Below, one piece after another: positions 60,880 to 64,000 of a DNA stretch of 64,000 nt. The stretch is from Hypomesus transpacificus (Eukaryota; Chordata; Actinopteri; Osmeriformes; Osmeridae): assembly GCF_021917145.1 (NCBI RefSeq), contig NC_061068.1:10734975-10798974 (forward strand), given 5' to 3'. Every line of letters starts with the position of its first letter. The stretch's first letter is position 1. The notes under the pieces were generated by a model. That model was not told where the DNA came from. It ran no database searches and was given only the letters and a program-made list of their open reading frames with translations. The position numbers and the translations under genes were made by a program.

Positions 60880-62293
60880 GATGGGTGTAGTTCAATGGCA
60901 GAGCTTGTGGACCTGGGACTAAGCACCTCCCTCTGCAAGTGGATCTTCCACTTCCTGATGGGGAGGCCACAGGTGGTGAGAATCGGTGACCGCACTTCAT
61001 CTGTACTGATCACCAACACAGGCACCCCCCAGGGCTGTGTGCTCAGCCCTCTCCTGTTCTCCTTGTTCACCCACGACTGTGCGGCTACGCACAGCTCCAA
61101 CCTCCTCGTTAAGTTTGCTGACGACACAACCATCGTGGGCCTCATCTCTGACAGTGACGAGTCAGCCTACAGAGAGGAGGTTGACACCCTGACATCATGG
61201 TGTCAGGACAACAACCTCTCTCTTAACATCAGCAAGACCAAGGAGATGATTGTGGACTTTAGGAGGCGGCAGGAGGAGGAGCATGCACCCCTATTCATCA
61301 ATGGATCGGAAGTGGAGAAGGTCAGCTGCTTCAAGTTCCTCGGGGTGAACATCAGCAATGACCTCACCTGGTCTGTTCACACGGACAAGGTGGTCAAAAC
61401 GGCCCGTAAGCGCCTCTTCTTCCTGAGGAGACTGAAGAAGTTTGGTATGGACTCAGTCATCCTTACTAACTTTTACAGATGCACTATAGAAAGCATTCTG
61501 ACTGGTTGTATCACAGTGTGGTATGGGAGCTGCACAGACCGGGACTGCAAGGCCCTACGAAGTGTGGTCCGTTCTGCTGAGTTCATCATCGGCAGGAAGC
61601 TCCCAGCCCTACAGGTCACCTACCACACACGTTGCCTTAGGAAAGCCAGCAGGATTCTAAGAGACTGTTCCCACCCATCCTTCAGTCTCTTTACCCCGTT
61701 GCCTTCTGGCAGGCGTTACCGCAGCATCCGGTCGCGCACACGCAGACTGGACAACAGTTTCTACCCAAGGGTCATCAGGCTTCTCAATGGACACTGATAT
61801 GGACATTTTTACTGCACACTAGTCACTTATACACTGTCACTTTCAGCTACTGGTTGCTCTTTCAGTAACATTGCACTACTGTACCTCGCCACCAGGCTCC
61901 TGTTTGGTCATTGACAAAGTCACTGATCTGTAAATTTGCACTACTGCACTGTACTCCATTTAGGTTAGATTAGTTTATAGGGTTGTAACAGTTTTTTTTT
62001 TTTTTTTTTTTTTTTTTTTGTGTATTAGGGTTAGTATAGCGTACTATTTATTGTTATCTGTAATTTAGGAAGTTTTAGTGTTAGGGTTAGTATAGTCGTT
62101 TATTTATTGCCATCTGTATATTTAGGAAGTTCACTTATCTAAGCTCAGCATAGATGTAAATTTGTTCTGTGTACTTATATGTTATGTTATGCCAAGTGCT
62201 TGCGTTGTCTTGTCTTAAGAATTTCAGTGCCCAGTCTAACCTTGTGTTGCTCTGTGCACCTGACAAATAAAAGACTTGAACTTGAACTTGAAC
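60880..62293 (+). mobile_element. 5'-truncated LINE of the L2/CR1 group (3' half of reverse transcriptase)
   Basis: An open frame runs to 61797. Recognisable reverse transcriptase starts near 60895 ([20 protein letters not shown]). It contains [20 protein letters not shown], the catalytic [59 protein letters not shown] and the terminal [18 protein letters not shown] 3' UTR with a 28-base T run (61992-62019) follows. The element ends in CTTGAA repeats (62272-62293), a short-unit tail typical of this group instead of poly(A). The N-terminal half and the endonuclease domain are missing, as expected of 5' truncation. No stop interrupts the roughly 300 remaining codons, so the insertion is fairly young. 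The assignment to L2 (Maui-like) or a Rex1-like line is from likeness only. Confidence 0.88.
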
Positions 62294-62373
62294 AGAGCAT
62301 TTGACCATAGATGTAGAAGTAGCAGGTAAACATTCCCCTCTGTACATGAAAAAAAGCCTATTCAATTTGTATA

Positions 62374-62556
62374 TTTAAGTCATTTAGCAGACACGCTTAT
62401 CCAGAGCAACTTACAATAAGTACAGGGACATTCCCCTGAGGCAAGTAGAATGAAGTGCCTTGCCTAAGGACACAATGTCATTTGGCACGGCCGGGAATCG
62501 AATTGGCAACCTTCAGATTACTAGCCCGATTCCCTAACCACTCAGCCACCTGACTT
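62374..62556 (-). mobile_element. tRNA-derived SINE, near full length
   Basis: Read on the minus strand: GTCAGGTGGCTGAGTGGTTAGGG (A-box region), AAGGTTGCCAATTCGATTCC (B-box region), GGCAAGGCACTTCATTC, TACAGGG-side body and CTGGATAAGCGTGTCTGCTAAATGA. It is the same family as 35977. The head is clearly tRNA-like (Ser/Leu type). Confidence 0.87.
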
Positions 62557-64000
62557 GTTGTGTGCACTGACAGTGTTAATGTAAATTTAAGCAAATATAT
62601 GTTCGACACAAGGTATCTTACACTTCTCTTACCTGATCTGCAAATTGTCATCATTTGAGCTCCATTTGATATCTAAGTCTCAGAAGAATTTTGTTGTGGA
62701 CTAAAAGACTCTCTTGTAGGATTTTTTACCTGCTAAACATCTGTTTAAATACCGACCATTGCTCAAGAGGTGTTAAAAATAATGTGCGAATAGACCTGCT
62801 TTTCTCCAATGAAAAATGAAAATGTTCAAACTTTTCTCCAATCAAATGCCCTTAAAAATCCAATCGTCAAATGAAAAATAATCCAACCATCCATTTAAAC
62901 CATGTTAAACACACAAGTGTAGAATGTCACTCAAACAATTGGCCTGCAGCACCTCAGTCTGCTGCAATTATTAACAGAAGTTCAATAGAACCGCACCTGT
63001 AAAACTGTTATCCTCTGTGGGTTATGGACAGACTAGACTACTCCATAACACTCTCTGTTGACATACATAATGCATTGTCTGTGCTATTACACTCTGCTTG
63101 CCATTGTTATTTATTAATGGTCAAATATTGCCGTGACAGCATGGTCTAGCTGTGCACTCTGCTACTCCTCTAGATGTGAGATTAGACCCCAGCGCTGTGT
63201 AATATCAGCTCTGCTTCTGTTTTCATCATCAGGATGGGACCACAGAGGGCAGGGGGGATGGAAGGTGCTGCTGCTTTTTTTCTTTAGGATTATTTAAAAT
63301 GTTCCACACGGTCTGTACTCCATACTGCTTCTCCAACTGTATTCACATAAATATGGAGTCATTTCCCCCCTCCTGTTGCCCTCCATGTCCTCTAATGGTT
63401 AAACCTCCTAAGAGAGAGGAAGTGATTGATCTAATGCTCCCCAGCTGGAGACCATGACCTCATTTCACTGCCAGTACACACTTAAATAAGGATGCACACA
63501 ATGGACCCTATTCAATCAATATTGGTAAGGGTAAAACATACCATATCTACCATATGCAATAACAGGTAATGCTCTCACACAATTGGGATTCCAATTAAAT
63601 ACTGCAGCATATATAATACTGAACACTTGAAATATTGAATCATCAGATTTACAAAAAATACATTACAAATATGTGGGATTTGGATTTCTGCTCCCCAAAA
63701 CCATTGTAGATCAATACCTTCTTTTGGTATCATAGCAAATATGTAAAATATATCAGAGAGAAAAAGCCCAGGGGAAATAAAGACAAGGCTGATACTCATT
63801 ACCTCTTAGTGAGAGGTTAATAGTTCTTAGGTCAGAATCTATCATATCCATACCTGCAGAGGCATGTATTCTACAGCTTGCCCTACTCCATCACAAACCA
63901 ATTGTTAAATCCTCTGTTATGGTAGGAACAATAACAATAAAGCACAGTATCAGAGAACTGTGATACTTGGAACTCTGACATTCTCCTCACCAGAGATACC
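62557..64000. other. Right edge, no feature recognised
   Basis: About 1.4 kb of AT-rich DNA without recognisable coding sequence, repeats with ends, or RNA genes. Confidence 0.45.

Noticed and set aside
1-64000. CRISPR arrays, bacterial operons or endogenous virus copies
   Set aside because: No spaced direct-repeat array, no operon-like gene packing, and no retroviral or LTR-type coding sequence was recognised.

Overview
The window is genomic DNA of a ray-finned (teleost) fish. The evidence is the compact, intron-split vertebrate genes that align exon by exon with human chromosome 1 genes, the non-autonomous hAT-type elements, a tRNA-derived SINE and an L2/CR1-type LINE. The species cannot be fixed from the sequence. 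LAYOUT. On the minus strand from left to right: the first coding exon of kdm5b (1588-1740), rabif (3235-3980), adipor1 (5806-7940), cyb5r1 (10672-13121), a decaying Rab5-like GTPase gene (15358-16872), rnpep (18452-22518) and inava (23578-28797). Then comes a long gene-poor stretch (28.8-36.4 kb), followed by a tandem segmental duplication carrying gpr25 and olfml3: a ruined copy (about 36.7-39.96 kb) followed by the working copy, with gpr25 (minus, 41829-42938) head-to-head with olfml3 (plus, 43553-45728). Last is syt6 (minus, 47523-54968), and then about 9 kb of non-coding DNA with a 5'-truncated LINE. KDM5B-RABIF-ADIPOR1-CYB5R1 and GPR25-INAVA follow human 1q32; OLFML3-SYT6 follows human 1p13. 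The window therefore joins two blocks that are apart on human chromosome 1. HOW THE GENES RELATE. They are independently acting housekeeping or signalling genes, not a pathway: chromatin (kdm5b), Rab chaperoning (rabif), lipid and adiponectin signalling (adipor1), redox (cyb5r1), peptide trimming (rnpep), epithelial junction and immune signalling (inava, gpr25), extracellular matrix (olfml3) and exocytosis (syt6). MOST NOTABLE. (1) rnpep carries two adjacent 141-bp, phase-0 versions of its second coding exon, separated by only 56 bp. They encode divergent forms of the segment that lines the substrate pocket, and look like mutually exclusive exons. (2) The Rab5-like gene has an in-frame stop, lacks the switch-I threonine, and has a last exon that runs into a hAT-type element which supplies the C-terminus, ending in a CaaX-like CSLL. 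(3) The gpr25/olfml3 duplication gives paired empty and filled sites for three transposon insertions. (4) A 1.03-kb, about 99% identical tandem duplication carries two hAT-type elements. (5) A palindromic element has a telomere-like core.
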